Origin: CAYWXK01 sp964462515
GTDB taxonomy: Bacteria; Planctomycetota; Phycisphaerae; Sedimentisphaerales; Anaerobacaceae
Direction of reading: 5' to 3'
Length of the DNA: 42,975 nucleotides
NCBI GenBank assembly: GCA_964462515.1
Contig: CAYWXK010000034.1
Coordinates: forward strand, 1 to 42,975
Part shown: piece after piece, positions 1 to 7,041 of the stretch
Layout: every line of letters starts with the position of its first letter
How positions within the stretch are numbered: the first letter of the stretch is position 1
Notes under the pieces: generated by a model
Told to the model about the DNA's origin: nothing
The model's input: only the letters and a program-made list of their open reading frames with translations
The model's database searches: none
Position numbers and translations under genes: made by a program

Positions 1-110
1 TGGTCGCTTTTGAAAGGCGGGTCAAGATGGACAAGGTCAACCGATTCGTTTTCGATATAGCGGCGGAGTATTTCCAAGTTATCGCCGTAATACAAAACGT
101 TCTCTGCCAT
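1..110 (-). CDS. DNA methyltransferase, N-terminal fragment cut by window edge
   Basis: The minus strand reads an open frame from ATG at 110 to the left edge, 36 codons. It opens with YYGDNLEILRRY and reaches LVHLDPPFKSD. The DPPF tetrapeptide is the catalytic motif IV of amino-methyltransferases, and a YxGDNLxxL start followed closely by DPPF is the arrangement of beta-class (Mod/type III-like) site-specific DNA adenine methyltransferases. A Shine-Dalgarno GAGGTG lies 5 bases before the ATG. The target recognition domain and the SAM-binding motif are outside the window, so specificity and any partner restriction enzyme cannot be judged. Confidence 0.8.
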   Translation of the reverse strand, partial: MAENVLYYGDNLEILRRYIENESVDLVHLDPPFKSD

Positions 111-166
111 ATCGCACCTCTGTTTTATTCAAAGGAGAATCGACCGTAATGTTCCTGTAAGGAAGC

Positions 167-194
167 ATTATACCGCAGGTTATTACGATTACAA
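167..194 (-). promoter_or_regulatory. Candidate sigma-70 promoter of the methyltransferase
   Basis: On the minus strand TTGTAA (194-189) is followed after 16 bases by a perfect TATAAT (172-167). It would start a transcript near 160 and leave a leader of about 50 bases before the methyltransferase ATG at 110. Seen by eye only. Confidence 0.45.
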
Positions 195-301
195 GAGCAA
201 TAAGGACCCCGAAGCGGGCCCCCGACAACGACCCCTGCCTACGACTTGCAGGGGCAGGCTATTCGAGGGCAGGCTTCGCCGTTTTCGAATGACGATTAGA
301 G

Positions 302-329
302 TAAAAACCCCGCAATAAATTGCGGGGCT
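302..329 (-). terminator. Rho-independent terminator
   Basis: Perfect 8-bp stem CCCCGCAA (308-315) / TTGCGGGG (320-327) with a 4-base loop. Read on the minus strand it is followed by TTTTT. It lies downstream of the VIT-like gene (443-919, minus) and probably ends that two-gene transcript. Confidence 0.75.
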
Positions 330-442
330 AAACAGTGTTGCGTCGCCGTGGCGGCGAAGGCTAAACGATAAGGAATCCGCCTGCGGCGGACAAGTTGGTG
401 GGGCAAGCGGGACAGGTGCGCACGGAACGACCCCCGGCGGAT

Positions 443-919
443 TTATCCCAGGAATTTCGAGCAGAGGTCGCCGAAGTAATGGGTTGTGGCGATGACAGCC
501 ACTGCGATAATGAGGTGTTCGGCGACGACAGGGAAGGGTTTGGCTTTTTGCGATTTTGCGAGCACGAAGCTGCAGATACCAAGCAGGGAAATACCCCATA
601 TCAATGCTACAATGACGGCGGTGGAGAGCTTAAAAAGTAAAAGCGGAACAATGAAGGTAGAGGCGAAAACAAACTTGGACAGAAAAGTAAAGATTGTGGA
701 TTCCCATATTTCTTTTGCATCGTGCTTATTTTCCGATTCTTCGGAAATATGAATGCCGAGCGCATCGGAAAAAGCATCGGCGATAGCTATCGTCAATATG
801 CCACTGAGGACGGCGATTCTGGAATGGGTGCCGGAGTGCAGCCCGACCATAAGGCCGAGTGTTGTGATTATGCCTGAGGTTGAGCCAAAACTGAATCCTA
901 CTTTGAAGGAGTGTTTCAT
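443..919 (-). CDS. VIT1/CCC1-like membrane protein
   Basis: A 158-residue protein with five predicted membrane helices. The first two loops carry GFSFGSTSGIITTLG and, after helix 2, DAFSDALGIHISEESE. This matches the layout of the vacuolar iron transporter (VIT1/CCC1) family, in which a GxxDG-like helix 1 and an acidic-ended helix 2 line the metal path. Known members move Fe2+ or Mn2+ across membranes; metal transport here is an inference. It is shorter than typical VIT proteins (about 220-250), with a reduced cytoplasmic metal-binding region between helices 2 and 3. It lies 15 bases downstream of the DUF502 gene on the same strand, so the two are probably co-transcribed, and a terminator follows. 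Confidence 0.65.
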   Translation of the reverse strand: MKHSFKVGFSFGSTSGIITTLGLMVGLHSGTHSRIAVLSGILTIAIADAFSDALGIHISEESENKHDAKEIWESTIFTFLSKFVFASTFIVPLLLFKLSTAVIVALIWGISLLGICSFVLAKSQKAKPFPVVAEHLIIAVAVIATTHYFGDLCSKFLG

Positions 920-934
920 CGCGTTCTCCTAATG

Positions 935-1645
935 CTATTTATCTTTGCCGGAATTAGTGGCGCTTTGTGAGGCTTTTGCGGAAGGTAAGGTATCAGGAGA
1001 GACTATGCCGCCGGAGATAATCATCTTAAAGGCCTCCTCGATTGTCATAGTAGTTTCCGTTACCTCATTAAGTGGAACAACGACAAGGAAACCGCTGGTT
1101 GGATTTGGTGTGGTGGGTATCATTACCTTACAAAATTTTTTACCTGCCGAATCCTCAATGTAACCTGTCAGGAAAGCAACTACCTTAAAGCCGGGCCTAA
1201 AGAACTCCACCAGAACGACGGATTTGAGCGCCGAGCGGTCGGGTAAAGATACGGCCTGGGCAACCTGTTTTGTGGCTGTATAGACTGTCCGCACAAGCGG
1301 GATGCGCAAAAGGAGTGTTTCGCCGGCTTTTATCAGGCGCTTGCCGACGACAAATTGGCCGATTGCGCCGATAAGATACAAAAAAACAAGAAGAATCACA
1401 ATCGAGCAGGCTGAAACACAGATGGAGATATAAATGTCAGGGATGAATTGAATAAAAGGATATTTTGACAGTTTGTCGGCGATATATTGGACCATAGGCC
1501 GCAGAAATCCTGCTAACCATTGGAATAGCCATCGCATCACAAGTAACGTTACGCCGAAGGGCATCAACAAAAGAATCCCGGATAATAAGCGGCTGCGAAC
1601 GCTGGTTTTCAGTTTTACCAACATTGTACTTTTGCGAACAGTCAT
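935..1645 (-). CDS. DUF502 family membrane protein
   Basis: A 236-residue protein with two strong membrane segments (about residues 20-48 and 72-95), then a soluble C-terminal domain. Features of the DUF502 family are visible: the basic start followed by RSRLLSGILLLMPFGVTL, then the region LIKAGETLLLRIPLVRTVY, then the TTPNPTSGFLVVVP segment. The family's role is unknown; it is widespread in Gram-negative bacteria and is thought to act at the inner membrane. An alternative ATG exists seven codons in (1624). No strong ribosome binding site is seen for either start. It is first in a likely two-gene unit with the VIT-like gene. Confidence 0.85.
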   Translation of the reverse strand: MTVRKSTMLVKLKTSVRSRLLSGILLLMPFGVTLLVMRWLFQWLAGFLRPMVQYIADKLSKYPFIQFIPDIYISICVSACSIVILLVFLYLIGAIGQFVVGKRLIKAGETLLLRIPLVRTVYTATKQVAQAVSLPDRSALKSVVLVEFFRPGFKVVAFLTGYIEDSAGKKFCKVMIPTTPNPTSGFLVVVPLNEVTETTMTIEEAFKMIISGGIVSPDTLPSAKASQSATNSGKDK

Positions 1646-2035
1646 AGTCGGATTCGTTACCGATTAAGAATAATATTAAAGATACTCTTTGAACACATCA
1701 CCAGCTATAAACGAACTAAGGTATACTTCAAACCATAATGTTCCGCAGGTTGCAATAATCAGCTTAAAGATTTTGCTATGGTATCAGTCTTTCGGTTCAC
1801 GTCAAGAGCATTAGCTACGCAAAGTGGTAGGTAGCGAATGTGCCTTCGGAGAGCTGATGGCAAAGCACCTTCTTAACCACCAATAGTCAAAAAATACGAC
1901 AGGATTGGTTTTTATAGGCTGATACCAAGAATAAGGCTAAATGCAGGATAGTTTTGAATTAATTCACCTGATATTTGTGCCGATAACCAAATGGGGTGTG
2001 CAAAAAGCGATATTTAGTTGAAATGGAGACGTAAA
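1646..2035. other. Divergent intergenic region
   Basis: A 390-base region between the DUF502 gene (minus) and the STAS gene (plus), so it should hold promoters for both. I see an inverted repeat GCTAC/GTAGC around 1813-1835 and AT-rich stretches near 1665-1690, but no convincing -35/-10 pair and no gene. The stretch about 1800-1870 could fold into a larger structure. Confidence 0.35.
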
Positions 2036-2371
2036 ATGGGTATTCAAAATTGGTCTGAAGACGTGATTTTGGTGGATTTGCCCCAGGAGCCGGAAACGGG
2101 TGATGAGCTGGCGACCGTTACCGATATGGTGCGGGACAGGGGCAACTGCGATGCAGTAATTGATTTTTCGAACGTGGATATCATCACCTCTTCGAGTCTT
2201 TCAAAACTGCTTAAGCTGCGAAAGTTGCTCGTTGATTGCGGGCATCGTCTGGTTTTTTGCAGCGTTGCGCCTGCGACCAAGGGCATTTTTATGGTGACCG
2301 GCCTGGACGGAATCTTTGAAATCGTTGATGACAAATTTGTTGCATTGGCAACTCTGCAGGTGGTCAGCTAA
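2036..2371 (+). CDS. STAS domain protein (anti-sigma factor antagonist type)
   Basis: A 111-residue single-domain protein. The pattern IDFSNVDIITSSSLSKLLKL followed by a hydrophobic strand (RLVFCSVAP) and a final helix (VTGLDGIFEIVDD) is the STAS fold of SpoIIAA/RsbV-type proteins. In these the serine of the D-S-S-G loop can be phosphorylated by a partner kinase; here the loop reads TSSSLS, so a serine target is available but the usual aspartate is absent. The ATG at 2036 is chosen because GGAG lies 8 bases upstream; a TTG at 2018 is in frame but has no such site. No kinase or phosphatase partner is nearby. It is the first gene before rnc, about 140 bases upstream. Confidence 0.8.
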   Translation: MGIQNWSEDVILVDLPQEPETGDELATVTDMVRDRGNCDAVIDFSNVDIITSSSLSKLLKLRKLLVDCGHRLVFCSVAPATKGIFMVTGLDGIFEIVDDKFVALATLQVVS

Positions 2372-2428
2372 AAAAATAAAGCAAGGGCTTTACAGTTCGG
2401 TTTTGGTTTTGCATAATAGATGAGCAGT

Positions 2429-2487
2429 CCCTGTTGAGCCGGCTACGAAAACCGCTGTGCAGCGGCGTTCGTAATCTGCTCGCAGGG
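2429..2487 (+). promoter_or_regulatory. Structured RNA leader upstream of RNase III gene
   Basis: Nested inverted repeats: CCCTG (2429-2433) pairs with CAGGG (2483-2487), TACGAA (2444-2449) with TTCGTA (2468-2473), and CCGCTG (2452-2457) with CAGCGG (2460-2465). The long stem ends 27 bases before the rnc ATG and has no T-run, so a terminator is less likely. In E. coli a hairpin in the rnc leader is cut by RNase III itself; whether this one serves the same role is inference. Confidence 0.5.
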
Positions 2488-2513
2488 TCTTTGTATAGAT
2501 AGGATAAGTTTAA

Positions 2514-3224
2514 ATGGATGAAGAAACCCTGCGTCAGGTTGAGCAAATCATAGGACATAAATTTTCTGACAGCGGTCTTTTAGCAAAGGCGTTAACTCAT
2601 TCCTCTGTGGCCAGCGAACGACTTTTAAGCAATGAACGAATGGAGTTTCTTGGTGATGCTATTTTGGGGCTTGTTATCTGCCAGGTGCTGTTCGAGCGGT
2701 TTGCTGGGCACATGGAAGGGGATTTGACGAAGATGAAGAGTATGCTTGTCTCTCGTGAGATATGCGCTCAAATTTCGCGAAAGTTAGGTCTTCAGAAATT
2801 TCTAAAGGTCGGCAAGGGAATGATTGCCAACCGTGCTTTGTCGGGGTCGCTCGCTGCGGGGGTTTTAGAGGCCGTCATCGGGGCAATTTATCTCGATGGG
2901 GGGTTAGATACTGTCCGAAATTTCATTTTGAGGACATTTGCATCATCAATTGACCATGCACAGGAAGAACAAGCTCAAGGCAACTACAAATCACTATTAC
3001 AGCAGTATGCGCAGGAGCATTTCAATATCACGCCTGTTTATGTCCTGCTTGATGAGAAAGGTCCGGACCACGATAAGTGTTTTGAGTTGGGGGCGGTTTT
3101 AGGGGAGAGGCATTTCCCAAGCGCGTGGGGGACAAACAAAAAAGAGGCGGAGCAAAAAGCTGCGTTCAATGCCCTTGTGGAATTGGGTGTGCTTGAGAAG
3201 ACGTCCCCGGAAACTGAAAACTAA
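2514..3224 (+). CDS. rnc: Ribonuclease III
   Basis: A 236-residue double-strand-specific endoribonuclease, for rRNA and mRNA processing. The RNase III signature ERMEFLGDAIL lies at residues 41-51 (E44, D48), the second helix has LEAVIGAIYLDGG (E119), and the C-terminal double-stranded-RNA-binding domain runs from about 163 (NYKSLLQQYAQ) to 226 (NKKEAEQKAAFNALVELG). The length is typical. The acidic residue three places before E119 (D114 in the E. coli enzyme, usually in an LAD-type motif) is glycine here, while the other three metal ligands are kept. The gene ends inside a 7-bp-period repeat that encodes part of the last residues and runs past the stop. The ATG at 2514 has only a weak purine-rich site (GGATAAG) upstream. 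Confidence 0.95.
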   Translation: MDEETLRQVEQIIGHKFSDSGLLAKALTHSSVASERLLSNERMEFLGDAILGLVICQVLFERFAGHMEGDLTKMKSMLVSREICAQISRKLGLQKFLKVGKGMIANRALSGSLAAGVLEAVIGAIYLDGGLDTVRNFILRTFASSIDHAQEEQAQGNYKSLLQQYAQEHFNITPVYVLLDEKGPDHDKCFELGAVLGERHFPSAWGTNKKEAEQKAAFNALVELGVLEKTSPETEN

Positions 3225-3236
3225 AAACGTCAAAAC
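3209..3236 (+). repeat. Heptad tandem repeat across the rnc stop
   Basis: Four units of 7 bp with the pattern (g)AAAACT: GGAAACT, GAAAACT, then two diverged units. The period is not a multiple of three, so coding constraint does not explain it. It overlaps the last codons and stop of rnc. Confidence 0.6.
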
Positions 3237-3272
3237 TATTGAGGGCCGGACGGCCCAACCTTATCGGGCCAA

Positions 3273-3521
3273 TCATTTTATAATCAGCCAGGCCAAAGCA
3301 CACAACACAATCGCGGTTACGACCATAAAGATGACGATAGAGCCAAATAGAACCGCTGCCTCTTTCAAAAATGAAGCTGTTTTAATTTTAGAGACCTTTG
3401 TCGCTTTATAGACGACGGCTATAGCGGCAACCAGCGGCAACAGCCAGAGAAAGAACTGCGGGTTTGTGCTAATTCTTTCCGGTGAGGTGAAGGTGGCGAT
3501 TAGAAAAGAGACTGCCGGCAT
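3273..3521 (-). CDS. Small two-helix membrane protein
   Basis: An 82-residue protein with two membrane segments (about residues 23-40 and 55-80) joined by a short basic loop (YKATKVSKIKTASFLKEA). I do not recognise the family. It is the last gene of the minus-strand operon; its ATG is one base after the stop of the gene before it, which implies translational coupling. A role in the cell envelope with the two upstream genes is likely but unproven. Confidence 0.65.
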   Translation of the reverse strand: MPAVSFLIATFTSPERISTNPQFFLWLLPLVAAIAVVYKATKVSKIKTASFLKEAAVLFGSIVIFMVVTAIVLCALAWLIIK

Positions 3522-3522
3522 A

Positions 3523-3924
3523 TTATTCCTCGATTGCTTGTGTTCTTTGGAGATGAGCCATATAAACGGCGTTCACGATGCACAGGAGATTGAGCAGGCC
3601 TGCGATGCTGGTGTATAGTTGGCCGACTTCATTTGGCCTGCCATATACGGGATAATTTCCGGTCCTGGTCAGGTAGCTGATAGCAGCTACAATCGGCGAG
3701 TTCATAATCTGCGCGACATACCAGGGTTTAGCCCCAACGGGGTCAATGACGCCGATTGAGCCGGCATATAAGCCGATACAGAAAGTTACGGCGATAGTTA
3801 TGAATATGATTATCGCGTGTTTTTTTTGCTTAAGGATAAAATGCCCTGCTCCAGGCACGAACCAGGCGAGCAGCCCAACCGTGAGCAAAAACGCAATGTG
3901 GTTTTGTTTCGATGGTTGTGCCAT
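3523..3924 (-). CDS. DUF6677-like membrane protein
   Basis: A 133-residue protein. After a short polar start comes IAFLLTVGLLAWFVPGAGHFILKQKKHAIIIF, in which a helix, a WxxPGxGH motif and a second helix follow each other, then further membrane segments and a conserved-looking loop (NEVGQLYTSIAGLLNLLCIVNA). This resembles small membrane proteins annotated as DUF6677 in Planctomycetes; the family name is from memory. Its start codon overlaps the stop of the foldase gene by one base (TAATG), so the two are translationally coupled. The function is unknown. Confidence 0.7.
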   Translation of the reverse strand: MAQPSKQNHIAFLLTVGLLAWFVPGAGHFILKQKKHAIIIFITIAVTFCIGLYAGSIGVIDPVGAKPWYVAQIMNSPIVAAISYLTRTGNYPVYGRPNEVGQLYTSIAGLLNLLCIVNAVYMAHLQRTQAIEE

Positions 3925-6143
3925 TACGAAGGCCCCTGTGATTCCGGAGGTTCGTTGGTGTCTGCAGGTTCTCTTGGTTTTGTGACCGGCCTGAAGTTAA
4001 GCCGCTTACATATATTTTCAGGATTGAAATGCACCACAGCCAGGCTTTGAGCTTGAGCCTGGTCTTCTATAAATAGCTGTCTTGCTTTGGTTTTGTCAAA
4101 GTCCTGCTGGTAAAGGCGATTAACTGAGAGACTTTTAAGACAATAAAAGCTCATATCCGGCTTGAATTCCCATACTTTTGGCAGGTTAGCCGGGGTATTG
4201 GTATCCGGAGGGACCAGCGAGTAAAGCTGATTGATAAACCGGGCTTGTTTTTTTTGCTCAGTTGTCAGCAAATTAGCGAGCGGTGAACCCGTGGTTTGCG
4301 CAGCTAAAGCCTGCAAGGCTGAAGATGATATTCTTCGCAGACCTGTAAGGCTTTGCAGCTCGAAGATGTTTGGGTCAGCTTCGTTCTGTTTGGCGGATTG
4401 TCGGTGCAACTCGTTAAATTTGTTCAGAGCAATGTCCCAGCCTTCTTTTGTTGCCAGGCTAACAAACTCTTCAGCCTTTCCTTTAGTGGCGTTCATTGCC
4501 GAGAGTCTCTTAAGGTCTTCAGTAACTTTTTCTTTGACCGAAAAAATTTCTTTTGGACGCTCTTTAGTGCTATTTGGGTCTATTTGGTTTGGTTCAAGGT
4601 CAAATGTTTTTATGCTGAAGGTTTGATTTATGCTTTCCGGCTCGGATGCCTTTTCGGCTTTAATTGCGCGGACAACAGCCATTATCTGTCCTAAGAGGTC
4701 TGAAGCAGGTCCGATGTTTTCATACAATTTTGGTTTTGGCATATCATACGGTGTCAGTTCGCTGGCGGCGAGCTGGTCAACGGCAAATACCATCTGGGTC
4801 AATCTTATGGGATTATATCCATAGCCCTGCAGGTATAAAGTTGACAGATGCACATCTGTTTGCATATCAGCAGCGCTAAGGATACCTGTTTGGCCTGTAT
4901 ATATTTTGATTTTGTATTTTTCGGTTAGTTGGGTGGCGGCAGAATTGTAGTCACCGGCCATTTGTTTGAGCTGTTCGGCGGTAAGAGTTACAGACTCTGC
5001 ATCCGTATCTTTCCAATTGGCCTCGGTGAGTGTTCTGGCTTCCTGGAGTATCTTTTCTGCTTTGGAATTTATTTTGCTTTGCAGAAGCTGTTTTGAAATG
5101 ATATTTGCAACCTCGGCGTAGCTTTTTGTTCGTTTAACAAGTGTTGAATTAGGGTCATTTGGGTCGGCAGGAACCTGTTCGGAGAAAAGCTGGTCTCTAT
5201 TTTTTTGGTAGTATTCTTCTATTTCTTCTTGAGAGGGCGGCGTCACCGTGCGCGAAACGTCATCGAGCTTTAGAGATAAGTATTCGAGCTGAACGCGGTC
5301 GGGTAAGTTATATCCGAAGCCACACGGGTTTTCATCGGTTATATTGCCGGGAAAGAATTTCTTGAACGTATTGAAATGTTCCAGTAATTTTTCTTCGCCC
5401 GGCTGGTTCTGGTCTCTGGCGAAAACTTCCGAGTCGAATTTTACAAATTCGACGTCAATGGTTTCATTCTCCCAGCTTGCGATGTGTGTTATTTGTGAGG
5501 TGGTGACATTTTCGTTCGCGCTAATCAATTGTGCGTACTGCATAACTGCCAGCAATTTGGCGAAGGTTGTCAGCAACGACTTTTCAGATATTCGGTGTCG
5601 GTTGACCAATACTGCGACGAGCTGTGAATATGTTTGGCCGTTGAATAGCTGCGGTATTGCGTAGCCGAGCAGATTACCGACCTCCTCATTTGCGACCTTG
5701 ATGCCGACCTGCTGGGCCTCTTCTGTCAATAGCAGCCAATACAGGTTGCTTGGCCAGGAGCGCTTGTAAATATCGCTGATTTGTTTATCGCTGATTCTGT
5801 AGCCGTTTGCCCTTATAGTTTGCTTTATCTGGCTCATTAGTGCCGGCAGCGCCCTACGTTCGGAGAATAATAGCTCACCCAAGAAGACGCCTCTGAGGTC
5901 CTGTGCCCTGAGCAGGTCATCTGCGCGGAGAAGTTTAAGGATTTCGAGCTCTTGCTGAGCTAAGGTCAGGTCATAGTTTGTAATTTTCTTATTATCGAGA
6001 AAGTAGGCTATCGTCTGGCGTCGGGACCTTCTTTGGCCTAACTGCTGGAGATATTCGCCACCGATAAACAAGAACATCAGTGCTACGACCACGATGGCCA
6101 TAATCTTTGTGTTATTCTTGCGTAACCATTTGACGAAATTCAT
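3924..6143 (-). CDS. SurA/PpiD-like membrane-anchored periplasmic foldase
   Basis: A 739-residue protein with an N-terminal anchor (basic FVKWLRKNNTK then a helix at about 14-30) and a long periplasmic part. The arrangement of anchor, SurA-N-like helical region (about 40-200, with helix pairs such as SEKSLLTTFAKLLAVMQYAQ), a central region with PSQEEIEEYYQKNRDQLF, and Gln/Lys-rich helices to the end resembles PpiD/SurA N-terminal-domain proteins of Planctomycetes. I cannot find a clear parvulin (PPIC) core, so enzymatic isomerase activity is doubtful and a chaperone role in the periplasm is more likely. GGAG sits 7 bases before the ATG. It is first in a three-gene operon with a good promoter just upstream. 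Confidence 0.7.
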   Translation of the reverse strand: MNFVKWLRKNNTKIMAIVVVALMFLFIGGEYLQQLGQRRSRRQTIAYFLDNKKITNYDLTLAQQELEILKLLRADDLLRAQDLRGVFLGELLFSERRALPALMSQIKQTIRANGYRISDKQISDIYKRSWPSNLYWLLLTEEAQQVGIKVANEEVGNLLGYAIPQLFNGQTYSQLVAVLVNRHRISEKSLLTTFAKLLAVMQYAQLISANENVTTSQITHIASWENETIDVEFVKFDSEVFARDQNQPGEEKLLEHFNTFKKFFPGNITDENPCGFGYNLPDRVQLEYLSLKLDDVSRTVTPPSQEEIEEYYQKNRDQLFSEQVPADPNDPNSTLVKRTKSYAEVANIISKQLLQSKINSKAEKILQEARTLTEANWKDTDAESVTLTAEQLKQMAGDYNSAATQLTEKYKIKIYTGQTGILSAADMQTDVHLSTLYLQGYGYNPIRLTQMVFAVDQLAASELTPYDMPKPKLYENIGPASDLLGQIMAVVRAIKAEKASEPESINQTFSIKTFDLEPNQIDPNSTKERPKEIFSVKEKVTEDLKRLSAMNATKGKAEEFVSLATKEGWDIALNKFNELHRQSAKQNEADPNIFELQSLTGLRRISSSALQALAAQTTGSPLANLLTTEQKKQARFINQLYSLVPPDTNTPANLPKVWEFKPDMSFYCLKSLSVNRLYQQDFDKTKARQLFIEDQAQAQSLAVVHFNPENICKRLNFRPVTKPREPADTNEPPESQGPS

Positions 6144-6183
6144 TGTCAGGCTCCGAATCTGCTATAAAGTTCTAAAAAACCAA

Positions 6184-6211
6184 AGTATAAGCAAGCACAG
6201 ACAGATTGCAA
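6184..6211 (-). promoter_or_regulatory. Promoter of the foldase operon
   Basis: On the minus strand TTGCAA (6211-6206), 16 bases, then TATACT (6189-6184), giving a start near 6177 and a leader of about 34 bases to the ATG at 6143. It fits the sigma-70 pattern with five of six -10 bases. Confidence 0.55.
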
Positions 6212-6930
6212 GAAAAATAATCCAGAGATTTATTTGACAACTGAGCGATGGATTAACCAAACCAACAGCCAAATTCACCAGCCAACTTCTGGGGCCTGCA
6301 ACTAATAACTGGCGCATATTCTGAGGCTATATGTGTGCGCACAAGTGCAGGAAAAGGTCCTGCTTTGTGGACAGTTAGCAGGTTATGCAGGCCAAAGAGT
6401 AAAAATTTTGGCCTTTGCTATCCGCTACGGCGGACGGTTCTTGTAATTATCTAACCTGCTCCAAAAGCACTGCTTACAGCCAGAGCCAGGTCAAAAATGG
6501 GGCATTGCGAGAATTTTTGTTAGAAAAAGGGTTGATTGGCTGGCGTGAATTGGATATAGTATTATCTTTGAAAAAACTGGACCCGATTGCCCTATCGCAC
6601 GGGGCCGAAAAAAAGCGTGAAACTTAAAACGAAAAATGTAAAGCTGTGGAACTCAACATTTTTTAGCTTCTCGTTTTGAATTTTTCGCTTTCGTTGGGGT
6701 TAGCAGTATCACGGCTTAGCTGACTCAAGCCTCCGATAGGGCCAATCCAGTCCTGTACAAATTTTGGGATTCTGGCGACTAATTGAATTCGCAGGTCCGC
6801 TCGGTAATACGGGCCTTCGTGGTAATCGAAAGTTGAGATTCCAAAATTAGTGCGGGACCCGTGACAAGCTATTGATTATTTGAGGATTTGGTAATTGTGG
6901 TTCTTTGCTAGGCAGCAAAAACGGCCAATT
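6212..6930. other. Long intergenic region before tRNA-Gln
   Basis: About 720 bases between the foldase operon (minus) and the tRNA (plus). No coding frame with a ribosome binding site or natural composition was found. It holds a TCCGC/GGCGGA palindrome near 6424 and a pair of inverted heptad-repeat arms at 6619-6694. The last 230 bases before the tRNA should hold its promoter, but I cannot name a clear -35/-10 pair. Confidence 0.5.
6619..6694. repeat. Inverted pair of heptad-repeat arms
   Basis: Left arm 6619-6646: four 7-bp units (GAAACTT, AAAACGA, and two more). After a spacer with GGAACTCAACA the right arm 6667-6694 has four 7-bp units of the complementary type (CTTCTCG, TTTTGAA and two more). 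The same spacer word recurs at 21783-21793 and, slightly altered, near 17388. Confidence 0.65.
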
Positions 6931-7001
6931 TACCCGGTGGTGTAATGGTAACACATGAGGTTTTGGTCCTCATATTCCAGGTTCGAGTCCTGGCCGGGTA
7001 G
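6931..7001 (+). tRNA. tRNA-Gln (anticodon UUG)
   Basis: The acceptor stem TACCCGG (6931-6937) pairs with CCGGGTA (6994-7000). The D arm is GTG TAATGGTAA CAC, the anticodon arm TGAGG/CCTCA has a 7-base loop in which positions 34-36 read TTG, and the T arm has the GGTTCGAGTCC loop. The discriminator base is G. CCA is not encoded. It decodes CAA. It lies 15 bases before the glmU start and may be on the same transcript. Confidence 0.95.
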
Positions 7002-7006
7002 CTTTG

Positions 7007-7041
7007 GAAATTCAAAATGAAAAATTCAAAACTGAAAACTG
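7007..7041 (+). repeat. Heptad tandem repeat over the glmU start
   Basis: Five exact-length 7-bp units: GAAATTC, AAAATGA, AAAATTC, then AAAACTG twice. The glmU ATG (7017) is inside the second unit, so the repeat encodes the first eight residues and takes the place of a ribosome binding site. Confidence 0.75.

Larger units (their letters stand above)
111..442. other. Intergenic region with hairpins, no gene seen
   Basis: This 332-base stretch holds the methyltransferase promoter, a G/C hairpin (CCCCTGC 232-238 with GCAGGGG 248-254), the terminator at 302-329 and a small palindrome TCCGCC/GGCGGA at 376-390 of the kind that recurs near 6422, 17415 and 32073. Open frames here have atypical composition (Pro/Ser/Arg-rich) and no ribosome binding site, so I see no gene. 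Confidence 0.5.

Noticed and set aside
1646..2035. Riboswitch in the intergenic region before the STAS gene
   Set aside because: Some inverted repeats are present but no known riboswitch core can be recognised.
6415..6627. Open frame of 70 codons before tRNA-Gln
   Set aside because: No ribosome binding site, it runs through a palindrome and a heptad repeat, and its composition is not protein-like.
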